Source: Ahaetulla prasina (Eukaryota; Chordata; Lepidosauria; Squamata; Colubridae). Taken from it: a stretch of DNA of 64,000 nt. The stretch covers positions 193,821,436-193,885,435 of the forward strand of contig NC_080539.1 of NCBI RefSeq assembly GCF_028640845.1, read 5' to 3'. Of this stretch, positions 1 through 11,194 are shown one piece after another. The notes below the pieces were generated by a model. The model was not told the DNA's origin and made no database searches. It saw nothing but the letters and a program-made list of their open reading frames with translations. A program made the translations under genes and the position numbers. Each line of letters opens with the position of its first letter. Position 1 is the first letter of the stretch.

Positions 1-454
1 TCATCAAGACTATTTAACACCAACAATACCTTCTGAGTCTCAGGAATCTGCATTCCACACTGTTCCAATTCAATAAATAAAGTTTGCATATGCAGCAAAT
101 GCCTTTCCACATTTTCTTGTGGTTGTAACTGGGTTCTGTATAATTGTCTTGATAATTGCACAATATTGCATGCTGATACACTCACATGCAAACTTCTTAA
201 TTTCAGCCAAAACTCTTTTGCAGTTTTTAAATTAGCTACATTCATGAATTGTTCATCTTCTAAACTTAAGATGATGTAGGTGAGTGCTTATAATGCTGCC
301 TTTGATCTGCTGCTGCTGATGGTGGCTGGGGTGGATTAATAACAATATCCCAGAGATCCTTAGCCTTCAGGAAGCATTCCACTTTTGCAGCCCAAATTAT
401 ATAATTCTTCTGTCCCAATTGAGGCAGAGAGCTCTCCTTGAATTCAGCAGGCAT
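1..454 (-). pseudogene. Ty1/copia-type gag, N-terminal part (broken, runs off left edge)
   Basis: Reading leftwards from the ATG at 454, the first 60 residues include LGQKNYIIWAAKVECFLKA and DLWDIV, the pattern at the start of copia gag proteins (DUF4219/UBN2 type). A single-base frameshift near 290-300 breaks the frame. The next frame continues the same fold as LEDEQFMNVANLKTAKEFW, then SRQLYRTQLQ and ENVERHLLHM, typical of the UBN2 gag region, to base 1. Gag forms the particle that packages element RNA. The rest of gag and all of pol lie outside the window. The family call is firm; activity is excluded by the frameshift. Confidence 0.8.
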
Positions 455-544
455 CTTGCAAGTCTTCTCTGTCTTGTTCCTTTTACATTTTTAACACGGG
501 CAGTCATTCAGCTTAATTTATAGTTGAGTCTTACTGTGTCTGGT

Positions 545-865
545 GTGCTCTGGGCGCATAACCTTTTACAGTTTGCAGCAATCCAACCAGCACACAAGTA
601 AACAATTCAGCAGGATTCATTTATATAAGAAACTTCTTTATATACAATACCAAACAGCAGAAGCCAGAACCAGAACTCAGAATCCAGAAGTACAGAATCA
701 ATAATCACAGAAGCTTATATAATACAGAGGAGCACTCATATATATACAGATCAATGAACCTAAGCCACGCCCAGGCGCCAAGCCATCTGGATCACCAAAC
801 AATCCCCATTGGCTAACCTATTACCATGTCTTTTCCAGTTCATAAATACATCTTATACACTGACA
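545..865 (-). repeat. Probable 5' LTR and leader of the copia element
   Basis: On the minus strand the segment begins TGTCAGTGTATAAG at 865, a plausible LTR start, and lies directly upstream of the gag start at 454. It contains TATA-like stretches (near 690-745) and a CCAAT-like motif (near 805-815). The inner LTR boundary and primer-binding site are unresolved; a GC-rich motif near 545-565 is a candidate. No second LTR is in the window to confirm the ends. Confidence 0.45.
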
Positions 866-1699
866 ATTTGGCATAGATTTTATGATATTTTACAACAATA
901 AAGTCGAAGTATTAGTATTTTATTCTTTTTGATAACTATACTATTATATTTTTGTAAACCAGTAATAGTTGAATGATAGATTGATTCATATCTATATCTA
1001 TAGAGAGAATGTTTAATGTTTTTTAATTTTCTTTTTAATTTTGGTTTTTATCCTTTCTATTTTCTTGGTTCTGATTAGGGTTTTGTTGTTATTTATTAAT
1101 TATCCTTATTATTTAGTGGTTTTTTCACTTTTTTTGTATACTTGCTATAAATGATACAACTGGAAGAAGAAAAAGTGTTTTTATATTTTTTTCCCCAATG
1201 ACATAAGATCAGATTTATTCACCTGAAAAGACACATATTTATAAATTTATGTTCAGAAATCAAAACCATGTAGCTATCTGTGGCATCTCTGAAACAATTA
1301 TGCAACAACCTCAATAGGTAGTGTATTCCTCATTGTGCACCACATGAGAAACAGATGCAACAACTGCAAAGTATGCAAGAGACATTTCCAAAGTGAATTG
1401 TAAGAAATTGACTATTAAAATTTGAAGAAAAATGAGAGACAGTTAAATAAATAGAACAGAAATAATTGCAAAATAGAACAAAATGTTCTGTTAGATCCTA
1501 TGACATCTATTCAGTCTCTTATTGAGGACTTCCTAAAAGAATAGGTGGTATGTGGTTTAATGGTAGTAACTGTCAAAGAGATTTTGATGTCCTAATGGAC
1601 ACTTAAGTATGAGCCAGAAGTTTCTGAGGCTGCCGCTAGGATGAATCAACAGAGGGATAGCATCATCATCATAAGAAGTGATAGTACCACTCTCTACTG
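866..1699. other. A/T-rich spacer, nothing recognised
   Basis: No coding pattern, RNA gene or repeat family was recognised on either strand. The last part (from about 1560) may be degraded CR1 sequence continuous with the next feature. Confidence 0.5.
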
Positions 1700-2165
1700 C
1701 ACCAATGAGGCCATACTTGGAATACTGCATCCAGTTCTAGTCATCACGATACAAAAAAGATGCTGAGACCCTAGATAGAATGCAGAGAAGAGCAACAAAA
1801 ATGATAAAGGGTCTAGGAGCTAAACCATATGAACAGTTGTGGGAACTAGGTCTAGCAAACAGAAAGACTAGGGTGACATGGTAGCACTTTTCCAATACTT
1901 AAGGAGTGTCAGAGAGAAGAGTGGTTGACTTTTTCTTCAAAGCACCTGAGGGTAGGACAAGAAGTAATGAGTGACAGCTTGCTAAAGAGAGATTCAACCT
2001 GGAACAAAGGAGAAACTTCCTTGAAATGAGAACAATTAACCAATGGAACAACTTCCTAGAATTGTGGGTGCACCATCGCTGAAGATTTTCAAAAAAGGAT
2101 TGGGCAACCATTTGTCTGAGATAATATAAGGTTTCCTGACATGGGCAGAGGGTTGAACCAAAATA
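1700..2165 (+). pseudogene. CR1 LINE ORF2 C-terminus and 3' end (degraded)
   Basis: The plus strand decodes, across frameshifts, to the usual end of CR1 ORF2: a piece like RPYLEYCIQF, then an RVQRRATKMI-like stretch, then motifs near RTRSN, LERRNFL and INQWNN. This is the region after the RT catalytic core. It closely parallels the better-preserved copy at 46626-47204 on the other strand. Stops and indels rule out function. Confidence 0.75.
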
Positions 2166-2305
2166 CCTCCTATGACTCTGTGAACTGGGCTGATCCAGAT
2201 GTATCTATTTTGTTAACCATCTTTTGGGAAGTTTTTCAGGGTTCATAAAATGGGTCCTCAGCAAACTTTAATTATTCAATGGCTATGTAAGGAATGGATA
2301 ACTGT

Positions 2306-2336
2306 TTTTGCTCTGACTGCAGAAGTCAGAGCAAAA
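2306..2336. other. Perfect 13-bp hairpin with 5-base loop
   Basis: Bases 2306-2318 are the exact reverse complement of 2324-2336, with loop GCAGA between. It is not attached to a gene and may be a chance or transposon-derived palindrome. Confidence 0.5.
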
Positions 2337-2428
2337 CTTCTGCTTCCCAGTATGCATTCAAAAATGAGTGTGAATTTGTTCAAGTGCAGAAAATATATTA
2401 AGGCCCAACAGTTCTTAATTAGAGAACC

Positions 2429-2576
2429 ATTTACACCAGGGGTGTCAAACTGACCGACCACAGGCCGGATGCATCACGCACAGGCCACACACACCCCAGC
2501 TCCACAAAGGAAAATCATTGCGAGACATCACATGATGGCAACGTGATGGTCCGAGTTTGACACCCATGATTTACAT
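2429..2576. mobile_element. Short non-autonomous hAT element (132 bp) with 8-bp target duplication
   Basis: The element occupies 2437-2568. It begins CAGGGGTGTCAAACT and ends GAGTTTGACACCCATG, which are inverted repeats of the hAT type. The flanks ATTTACAC (2429-2436) and ATTTACAT (2569-2576) match at 7 of 8 bases, as expected for an 8-bp hAT target duplication. It encodes nothing and would need a transposase in trans. Confidence 0.85.
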
Positions 2577-2950
2577 CCATACAGATTTCAAATGGGTTTT
2601 TGAGTAGAAGGCCTTAACCAAGAATAAGTGTCTGGGTTCCATATTTAACTGATTCATCCACAGAATATTTTTATTTATAAAATCAAAAGCTACACCGAGA
2701 TTTATAAATGCAATAAACAGTTTTTTGCCATTGTTAATTGTTTTGTTATTAGATGTCATAAGGTAAACCAATTGTCTGTCATGGGGTACTCTGGTCTGAA
2801 TCCAGCTTGTTTCTCCACTAAGATATTTCTTTACCCACTCAGTCTTCCATTTTGCTCAGTAGATGTTCTGCATACACTTTAGCCATAATCCCAATTAGTC
2901 TGCAATATCAGTCTGCAATAGTGGTGAATATCTGTAGCTTGGGTGCATGA
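2577..2950 (-). pseudogene. Non-LTR retrotransposon RT fragment (fingers/palm)
   Basis: Read right to left, frames decode to GIMAKVYAEHLLSKME, then VEKQAGFRPEYPM (the QAGFR motif of many LINE RTs), then LFIAFINLGVAFD, which is the palm block normally xAFxDLxxAFD with its catalytic Asp replaced by Asn. It then runs LWMNQLNMEP up to the hAT insertion. At least two stops interrupt it. The clade is uncertain. It probably belongs with the RT start at 3860-4175. Confidence 0.65.
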
Positions 2951-2954
2951 TTTA

Positions 2955-3710
2955 CACATTGGCAAAAAGAATCAGAACACAAAATACAAGCTAAGTGGAC
3001 ATGACCTTGTAGATGACCCTCACTCTGTCAAGGACCTTAGAGTACTCATATAAAATGATCTAAGTGCCAAAGCCCGCTGTAACAACATTGCCAAAAAGGC
3101 ATTAAGAGTTGTAAACTTAATCTTGTGTAGCTTCTTCTCCAGTAAGATTACACTACTAACCAGAGCATACAAAACATTTGCTAGACCAATTCTCAAATAC
3201 AGCTCATCTGTCTGGAACCCACACTGCATATCGGACATTAATACAATTGAAAACATCCAGAAATATTTCACAAGAAGAGTTCTCCACTCCTCTGCTTGCA
3301 ATAAGATGCCACCAGACTTGAAATTCTGGGCTTAGAAAATTTAGAACTACATTGTCTTCGGTATGACCTAAACATAGTTCATAAAATCATCTGCTACAAT
3401 GTCCTTCCTGTCAATGACTACTTCAGCTTCAACCGCAACAATACACGAGCACACAATAGATTTAAGCTTAATCTTGATTGCAGAAAATATGACTTCAGTA
3501 ACAGAGTTGTTAATGCCTGGAATGTGCTACCAGACTCTGTGGTCTCATCCCAAAATCCTCAAAATTTAACCTAAGACTGTCTACTGTTGACCTCACCCCA
3601 TTCATAAGAGTACCAGAGTGCCTACCGTCCCTGTCCTAATGTTCCCTTTAGTTGTATTCATTTTATGTATTCAATTCATGCTTATACTTATATATATTAT
3701 AAATAAATAA
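2955..3710 (+). mobile_element. LINE 3' end, CR1/L2 superfamily (ORF2 C-terminus, UTR, AAAT tail)
   Basis: The plus strand decodes to SAKARCNNIAKKALRVV, then LLTRAYKTFARPILKYSS, VWNPHCISDINTIENIQ and FTRRVLHSS, and later frames NNTRAHNRFKLNLDCRKYDF and VVNAWNVLP. This is the C-terminal region after the RT of a CR1/L2-like LINE. A UTR and an ATAAATAAATA tail follow at about 3690-3710. The same family occurs in reverse at 17106-18000 and, as 3' UTR only, at 7205-7640. One stop and several frameshifts are present. Confidence 0.75.
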
Positions 3711-3859
3711 ATGATGAGGGTGGAAGTTCATTTTCTGAGCTTGTGGGTTGGTTTCTGAATTTCATTACTAGATAGGTAACATCTTCAGAGGAATTTAGGG
3801 AATGTCAGTGTTGGTATTCTTCTGCTTATAAGGGCTTCATGTGATTAGTAGGTCTTGTG

Positions 3860-4175
3860 ATGGGGGGGTCACATCAGGTGAGGGTCTTATCAGTCTATAA
3901 TTTTTTTTGTTCACTTTTGTCTTCCTTTTTATGTAGTGGGACTATAATGGCCACTTCCCATCTGACTGGAATACAACCTGTATTGTTTAGATGGCTGAAC
4001 AGCCCTGTCAAGCAATGAGATCTATCAATCAATATTAGTCTTGGAAAGGACTGGAGGTAGAAAATCATCAATTTGTGGCATATTGAGGAAGTGATGAAAG
4101 TATGCTGTAGACTAGTCCTGCAGCAGCCTTATGCAGTCCACTAGTGTTTTTTAAAAGTCAATAAATTTACTATTG
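3860..4175 (-). pseudogene. LINE RT N-terminal fragment
   Basis: On the minus strand near 3920-3970 the sequence decodes to WEVAIIVPLHKK, the stretch that opens most LINE RT domains (normally W..A.I.P..KK). It is in the right order and orientation to be the missing upstream part of the RT fragment at 2577-2950; the plus-strand LINE at 2955-3710 then looks like a later insertion between them. Confidence 0.5.
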
Positions 4176-4179
4176 CTAT

Positions 4180-7100
4180 TCTACTAGCCTTTGAACAACT
4201 GATTTCTTTGTGGTCTGCAAGAGTTTCTTATTTATCAGCATGACTCTTTCCTTCCACAAGATGTGTGGGTCTGGTGTAGAGTTTGTCACTATAGGAAAAG
4301 AGACAGATAAATTAAAAGACATCACTCTGTTTGAAGGCACAAGTAGGATGTAATTGCAAAAGTAATTAGTAATGATCATTAGCCAGTAAATGATAGTTTA
4401 TTATTTGTAAACAAGTGCCAAGTAAACTTTATAATTGTTTCCCTGGTTAGCTTCAGAAATTTTACTGACCTCATTTAACTCAGTTTTGTAGACTATTTTT
4501 ACTACTGCCACTTACTCCTTTGTTTAAAGGAGAACAACATTCTAAATTGGAGTTAATACATTCCCTATCATAGGCATTTATTTATAAAGTTCAGGAATAC
4601 CAAAAGAATGAAATGTGCTGAAATGCCATGATGCAACCTTACTCTTTCAGAGTGGCGGTATAATGTTGCATACTAAGGGGTAACATTTGCATCATGTCAT
4701 CTGAGCATATGTTATAGCACCTGGTCCCTTTTGCAGATGCCTACAGTCTCTGTAGACTGACACATATATTAATCAAGATTTGTGGGCAGAAAGTATATGC
4801 ATCAAGGCACAGTGGCCTACTGAATGCTTATGTCCATTGACCATATAAATGGAGATTGATGAGAGTTGGAGGCCAAAAGTACCTGAAAGTCTATTGCAGT
4901 AAATACTCATCTTCTTTAATCCTTAACAATTAAGGATTTTCTTAGAAGAATTATATTGAACACACTTAAATGGGTCAATAAGGGTCAGTGGAACACAAAA
5001 AATGAGCCAGCTGACCTCTTGATTAAACACCAAGGAGACAGGCCTAAAGGCACAACATTTAAATAACTCTGAATAGTAGTGTTCTAAGCATTGAAACATG
5101 ATTTTTAAAAATTATTTTGTTTAGCTAGACTACCAAGAAAAAGAGCTGGAAAAACTGGCAGAAAAAAGAAGGCTGGCAGCATAGAGCATACCTCCTAAAC
5201 AGGGATTAACAGCAATGGGCAAGCTATGCTGTTTGACTGGCCAATGGGAAAGAGGTTAGAGAGGTTATAAAGCCTTGCCCATAATAGCCTACCAAGAGAG
5301 AGTGTGGCTCTGTACTGCACAACTCATGGGATTTGTATCCCGCTAGGGTGACTGGTTAGTGGATGATGGGGTGAAAAGTTTTTCGGGACTTAAGCCATAG
5401 ACACAAAGCCTCTTCCATAAAACACATTAAAAATATCACTTACATGCTTACATGAATGTGTACTAGCTAAGCAGTGAACCACCTTGTTTCTGAATGTTTT
5501 AGAGAAGTGACTCCATTTATCTCCAAGCCAGCATCACCCAAGCTGTCAGCTGTTCCGGGCCATTAAGGCAGGTATCCAATAAGTCCTAAACCAGCTGGAT
5601 CTGTTTCCTTGGCAGAGCAATGCATGAGCTATAATAATTCTCTTTATTCTTTTTCTCTCTTGCTTGGTGCTCTTTGGTGGATGCTGCTGATTGGAAACAT
5701 CAGTGAAAATTTGGATTTACTCAAGCCATGAAAGAGAGGCAGCAATAAATATGTGAATCTATCTGATGATCATCAAGGTGTGTGGAAGTTTGCAACTTGT
5801 GATGTAAGAGAAGTAAATGGTAAAGAGATGAATTTAACAAAGGCAAAGAAAAGGAGGGAGGGAAAGAAGGAGGCATGGCTTTCATTATTCCCAGCAACCC
5901 TGACTAACATGAACAATGCTGAGGACTAAGGGGAAGTCCAGCTTGGCAAATTAGGAAAGGCCACAGTCCTTCCATTTATGTTCAAGGAACTGAGAGCAAG
6001 AAAGGATTCTGGACCATAAATGACTGCTTTCCACAAAATTTAATTGTTGTATGTAAAATTTAATTGGAAAGCACAGTTCAAGGGCAATATTTCCTTTGGC
6101 ATGACACATATACAGTTGTTCACCAATACTGAAGTTAATTTTAGTATGTAATTAATTGGATCTTACAGATCACTAACAGTGTCAAAATCTAAGAAACACA
6201 TTCTGAACAATATAACATTTGGCAGCTGGCCTGGGTCTCAAAGTGCCAGCCCTGCCTTTATCATGGTTCGCCTTATGAGCAGAAAGTATCAAGGCTCATG
6301 AGAGTCATTTAAATGTAGTGTGAAACCATAAAGGTCATTTTGCTCTTCAAGGCACATTTTCAAATGCTCCAATCTTTCTTGGATTGCCACTGTTTTCATG
6401 AATGACCTCAGCATTTTATACCTAGTAGCTTTGAAAGGTCACTTCATAGATACTGCTGTAATGTTCATAGACTTCATTTGTTTGGAAACTATTTGTTACT
6501 CTCAATATTACATGTCAGCTGAGTGACGGGAGACACAAAATAATCTTTGCAGAAAATCTCCTCTCTGCTTACTTCAATTGTTGAGCTTTATCCACTTTAT
6601 TATGAAGGGTATTTAAAAATGATGTAACCTCCATAGGTCTGTGAAACAGGCTAGTGAAAAAACTATCTTCTGCAATGCAAGTTTTCCAAATGAAAAATTA
6701 TGCTTATTTAATATTTATCCTGCATTTATTACTTTATAAGTAATTCAAGGTGGCAAATATACCTAATATTTGTTCCTCCTCCTATTTTCCCCACAACAAC
6801 CACCCTGTGAGGTATATTGGGCCGAGAGTGACTGGCCCCCAGTTGGCTTTCATGCCTAAGGCAGAACTGGAACTCAGTCTCCTGATTTTTAGCCTGGTGC
6901 CTTCACTACAAACTGACTCTCTTTTCTTCAAAGTGTCTATATGTTTAGATCTATGCCTGTGGTAGAAGAAGCTAGTTTTATTATGAAGTAGGTAATACAA
7001 CTTTTCTTAGGTGTATTAAATTTAAGTAAATTCTCTATTATTTTTCTCTATTTTCTCTATTATTTTAGCCCAAACCTAAGATGGACACACACATGTGTGA

Positions 7101-7204
7101 AATAATCCTTGAATTCAAGTGGCTTGCCTCTGGTTAGTTTCTCAGGAATGGAACTTGTACTTTCAGTTGATGAATCATAAAAAGAGCATCTAATTTATTG
7201 CTTC
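4180..7204. other. Spacer, nothing recognised
   Basis: About 3 kb with only short chance open frames. A CCAAT-like motif at about 5238 and a TATA-like GTTATAAAGCC at about 5263 resemble a promoter or LTR remnant, but no start, exon or paired repeat supports this. Confidence 0.4.
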
Positions 7205-7640
7205 TGTGAATCACTCCTAGCTTTTTATTTTATTTTATTTATTTTATTTTGTCACAACAGTATATATAAGCATAAGCATGAAGTAACTATATACGCATAT
7301 ATATGAGTATAAATATGTAATAACTATATAAATTGGATATAATGAGCAGAAACAGTAGGACAGGAACAGTAGGCACGTTTGTGCTCTTATGCACGCCCCT
7401 TACAGACCTCTTAGGAATGGGGTGAGGTCAACAGTAGTTATTTGTACAAAGGGTGCAACTGCTGTTGAGCCAGAGCTTGTGTGTGTGTTGCTGAATGGAC
7501 TCTTCTACTTGTCCCCATTCACCATCTATGGATCATTCAAAATCAGAAGGGTCTCTCAAAGGAGTTTCTCATAGCAGTGTAAAGATAGCCTTCAGCCTCA
7601 GGATTAGCAACAACAGGTTATAGCAGGTACAGAAATAGGG
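7205..7640 (-). mobile_element. LINE 3' UTR, same family as 17106-18000
   Basis: Reading leftwards, the sequence matches the 3' UTR at 17106-17330: a run with GGGGCGTGCATAAGAGCAC, then the CCTGTCC block, the TATATA-rich block, TGTTGTGACAAAATAAAAT and an A-rich tail at about 7210-7245. Only the non-coding 3' end is recognisable, consistent with 5' truncation during target-primed reverse transcription. Confidence 0.65.
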
Positions 7641-7670
7641 ATTGGGAGAAAGAATGGCAGGGATGAATAT

Positions 7671-7784
7671 AACATAACATAACATAACATAACATAACAT
7701 AACATAACATAACATAACATAACATAACATAACATAACATAACATAACATAACATAACATAACATAACATAACATAACATAACA
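7671..7784. repeat. (AACAT)n microsatellite, about 22 units
   Basis: An uninterrupted pentamer tract at the 3' end of the minus-strand CR1 copy that follows. Read on the CR1 strand it is (ATGTT)n. The same arrangement occurs at 46501-46625. An open frame reading MLCYV repeats across it is an artefact. Confidence 0.95.
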
Positions 7785-7960
7785 ACAGAGTTGGAAGGGA
7801 CCTTGGAGGTCTTCTAGTCCAACCCCTTGTCCAGGCAGGAAACCCTACACCATTTCAGACAAATGGCTATCCAACATTTTCTTAAAAATTTCCAGTGTTG
7901 GAGCATTCACATGCTCCAACACTTGTTTTATTTGCAAGTTTTATTTCACAATTTTAATAA
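7785..7960 (-). mobile_element. CR1 LINE 3' end
   Basis: On the plus strand the segment reads AGTTGGAAGGGACCTTGGAG, then CTAGTCCAACC and CAGGCAGGAAACCCTACACC. This is the reverse complement of the conserved CR1 3' UTR. It is nearly the same as 46626-46760. The copy is strongly 5'-truncated. Confidence 0.85.
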
Positions 7961-8554
7961 ACAATTTAAGTTTATTGACATGCTTTTTGGCATTCTTGTG
8001 ACTTCTCAAGATGGGCATAAAATTATATAAAGTTAACTCTCCCCTGTGATTCCTTCTGTCTTCTGGATGCAGCTGCTAGGACTGTGCAAAACTTTGATAG
8101 GTATTTCTCTTTGATGAAGATTCATGACTGTGATGTGAAGTTTTTCAGAACTGAAGTATCCTTGCCTGCTTCAGATCCAAACTGCACACACTGCTATTCA
8201 TAAGAAGCATATTCTTTACAATGCAATGCCTCCACTTCTTGAAAGCAAAGCTGCCCTTTTGCTTCATTTCCCTTCCATTTAAATTTCACAACCCGCACAT
8301 CCAAAAGGCATCTGTGCATATATGGTTTGTGTGCAGAAATACCCTCCAACTCTGAAAGTTCAGAATGATATGAAGAGCCACATTAAGGAGAATTGCATCA
8401 TTGTCAGGGGGGAAAGCCTCATCAAAGCAAAGTACAGTCGCTTAAGACAAGCTAGTAGCTGTCTTTTGTTCCATCAGCCTGAATGGGCACAAAAAGCACT
8501 AAATCCAACTGATGCTTCGAATGGAAGTTAACAATTTCATCTGAAATAATTGCA
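7961..8554. other. Spacer, nothing recognised
   Basis: No supported coding region or repeat family was found; open frames here are short and lack domain patterns. Confidence 0.5.
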
Positions 8555-8815
8555 GGAGGTGGTATAACACTCTTAAGTTGCAGAAGGCAGATCCCTGTTG
8601 AATTTTAGGAAAAGCTTTCTAATTGTAAAAGTTGACAATAGAAACAACTTCCAAAAGGGGAAAAAAAATCGTATTTTCTGAAAGTGTTCAAGCAAAAGAT
8701 GAACAAACATTTATCAGGAATGCTTTAAAGAGAATGCCTGCATTAAACAGATCAGGGCACAACTCCATGGCCTTCTAGCTTAATATCTTTACAATTCCAT
8801 TGTGTTGGCTTCACG
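8555..8815 (+). mobile_element. CR1-like 3' end, old and degraded
   Basis: The order of elements matches other plus-strand CR1 tails: a stretch decoding to FRKSFLIVKVDNRNNF, a piece like a shortened FKxxLD segment (FIRNALKRMP), then CATGGCCTTCTAGCTTAA and a terminal AATTCCATTGTG resembling the CR1 AATTCTATG end. Divergence is high, so subfamily assignment is not possible. Confidence 0.5.
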
Positions 8816-9136
8816 TTAATATCTAATTCAATCTAAGAAAAGCTGTTGCAAGTCAAAGGAATGATTGTAATATGATTATAGACATGAAGAAAACTTGCAG
8901 TTATGTAACTGAAAATTATAAACCTGAGACATATTTCAGAAAAAAATACCTGTTACCTATATAGAAACATCTTTACATCCAACTACAGTATGTATTGTAC
9001 AACCTGCCTTAACATGATTCTGTAGGTTGTACAAGATAGAATGATATGATAGGATATATAATAGCACTCCTTTGTGTAGTACACTGAAGTAATTTCAAGA
9101 GGAGTTTCCTAGAGTCAAGGAGATGCCTTAAGCTTT
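8816..9136. other. Spacer, nothing recognised
   Basis: A/T-rich sequence without a supported feature. Confidence 0.4.
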
Positions 9137-9203
9137 GCTGGCTGAGGGATTCTGGGAGTTGAAGTCCACAAGTTTTAAAGTTGCCAAGGTTGGAGACCCG
9201 TGC
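9137..9203. mobile_element. Half copy of a palindromic hAT-like MITE
   Basis: The stretch TTCTGGGAGTTGAAGTCCAC to AAGGTTGGAGACCCGTG is one arm of the palindromic element seen complete at 56706-56830. The other arm is missing, so no target duplication can be checked. Confidence 0.65.
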
Positions 9204-9205
9204 CA

Positions 9206-11194
9206 TATGCTATATCTCTATCTTTATTTCTGAAATACTTTACTCAGCCATTTCTATAATGAATAAGATGGTGCCTTTGGGGACTCTGAAGCACAAATGT
9301 TTGGGGACAGTGTGGAAGGATAACCTGATCATTGGAATAACAACTCTAGAGACCCAAGTGGCCCCGTTTACCAAAAGGCAACATAAATGGCAAATTACAA
9401 CATTCAAACACAGCAGGCTGGGTGCTTTAAATACTAAGGTGTCACCTTTTACTGGTTCTCCATGTGGAATCCACAAATCTGTGAAGTTTCATCTGATGCA
9501 CAGAAGGCCACAACTGAGATAATTAGATAGGGAATTTTGTTCCTGTAGCAGTAAAATTGTTCAGAACCATGGTGATTCCTGTTTTGCTCTATAATGCACC
9601 ACTCTGCCTTTAGAAAAACACGATGCCTTTAGAAGCCAGGTAGTTTAAATTTATGACAATCATTCTCCCTGCCCCTCAGTTTATCCCCAATACCCTACTG
9701 AGAGTTGAATTTGTTGTGAGTTCTGCTATGCAGGCATAGTGAGGAATAAAAGTTATTGGACAGCTTTGTGATTCCTATTTCTAACTGATATCAGCTCTGC
9801 CTTTTGACTTTATCTCTCTCTTCTTTCTCCCTCTTGAGCCAATTGCCCCTTCTAATCACACCATCTTCATATAAACAAAATGTACTTTATGTACAATTCA
9901 GAAAATACCAATTTCCCCAAAGAAACTGGAGAAAAAGACATTCTGTTGTGATCATACCATGAAAGAAACGGAAGGAACAGTAACGGATGCAATAACAATG
10001 GAAAATGATAAGGCTGAAGAAAACTTCCAGAACTTTATAACCACCAAGGGGGTGGTTATGCATATTAACAAAGTGCTGGCTGCTACAATTAACCCTTCCT
10101 GTGCAAGTGTTAGCATTAGGATCCTAATTAGGATTTCCTACCTTAGAATCAGGATCTCCTTTGTTAGCCAACTGTATAAGAATATGCCCATTAAATAGTG
10201 GTTGATACTGAATTATGGAAGTGTTCCTTTGGTTCAACTTGTACATTTTATTTCTCATGGAAAGAGGGGGGAAGAGAAAAGAAAACACTCTTTGGCCTTC
10301 TAGTTCAATAGCTAACAATGATTGTTTTTTGAAGAATGCTATTTCTGAGACTAAACAACTTAACCTTGATCTTGACTGGTAAACTGATAGACCTCAAGTG
10401 CCAAATTATGCTTCAGGAAACTTTCATCACATCCCTTTGGTGTTACAAACTATACAAACTTTGGTGATACTTTCTCATTCAATCAAAAAAGCATTTACAT
10501 TAGTGTAGGCTCAGTGCCCTATTTTCAAACCTGGCAGAGGGATGCGTTAATAACATTCCCAGTCTAGGTGACTACTAAGGTGCTCAGTTGCAGTCATCTA
10601 ACAATACTGTAGCTCATATCCTATTGCCCTGTCCATTGTGTCAGGACTGGCAATCTACATTACTGAGCCCACGCTTTCGTAGAGAATGGAGCAGGACTAG
10701 CAGACTTTCAAAGAAAGTTGAAAGTTTCTACTCCATAATCACCATCAAAACTCCATGGACTTGAACACACCCAAATGTGGATAACTGGCTGCCATTTTGA
10801 GGTAAAGTGATGTTTTCCAATGTCACTTCTATCTTATAGTTTATTATTTTATTATTTTCCTGTTTAGGATTTATGCATATAGTTTATTTGATTTCATAGG
10901 TTCTATTTTAACATGCAAAATATTGCATGCCTATATGCAATATTTTAATTTGGTCTCTGACTTCAAGTAAATAAATACATGTCGTTACCCAGGAAAATAA
11001 ACTTTACTCCCCTTTCTTTCTTCTAGCAAAGATAACCTCACAGAAGCACCAAGGAAATATACCAGTAATCCTAATCCTAAACTAAAAATCTGGATTTTTG
11101 ATTGTTTGTATCCAAGAATTTTGAGATTATTAAACACTAGCTTACAATATTCATCCACCAGCACTTCCTTCCCTTATGTCTCTAGATTACCACT
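9206..11194. other. Spacer, nothing recognised
   Basis: Includes a 113-residue plus-strand open frame at 9181-9522 and an overlapping minus one, neither with a recognisable domain. No repeat family was identified. Confidence 0.4.

Noticed and set aside
5230..5280. CCAAT and TATA-like promoter
   Set aside because: No downstream gene, LTR pair or conserved element supports it.
7569..7775. Open frame with MLCYV repeats
   Set aside because: Translation of (AACAT)n on the minus strand.
9181..9522. 113-codon open frame
   Set aside because: No domain, overlapped by an antisense frame of similar length, and starts inside a MITE arm.
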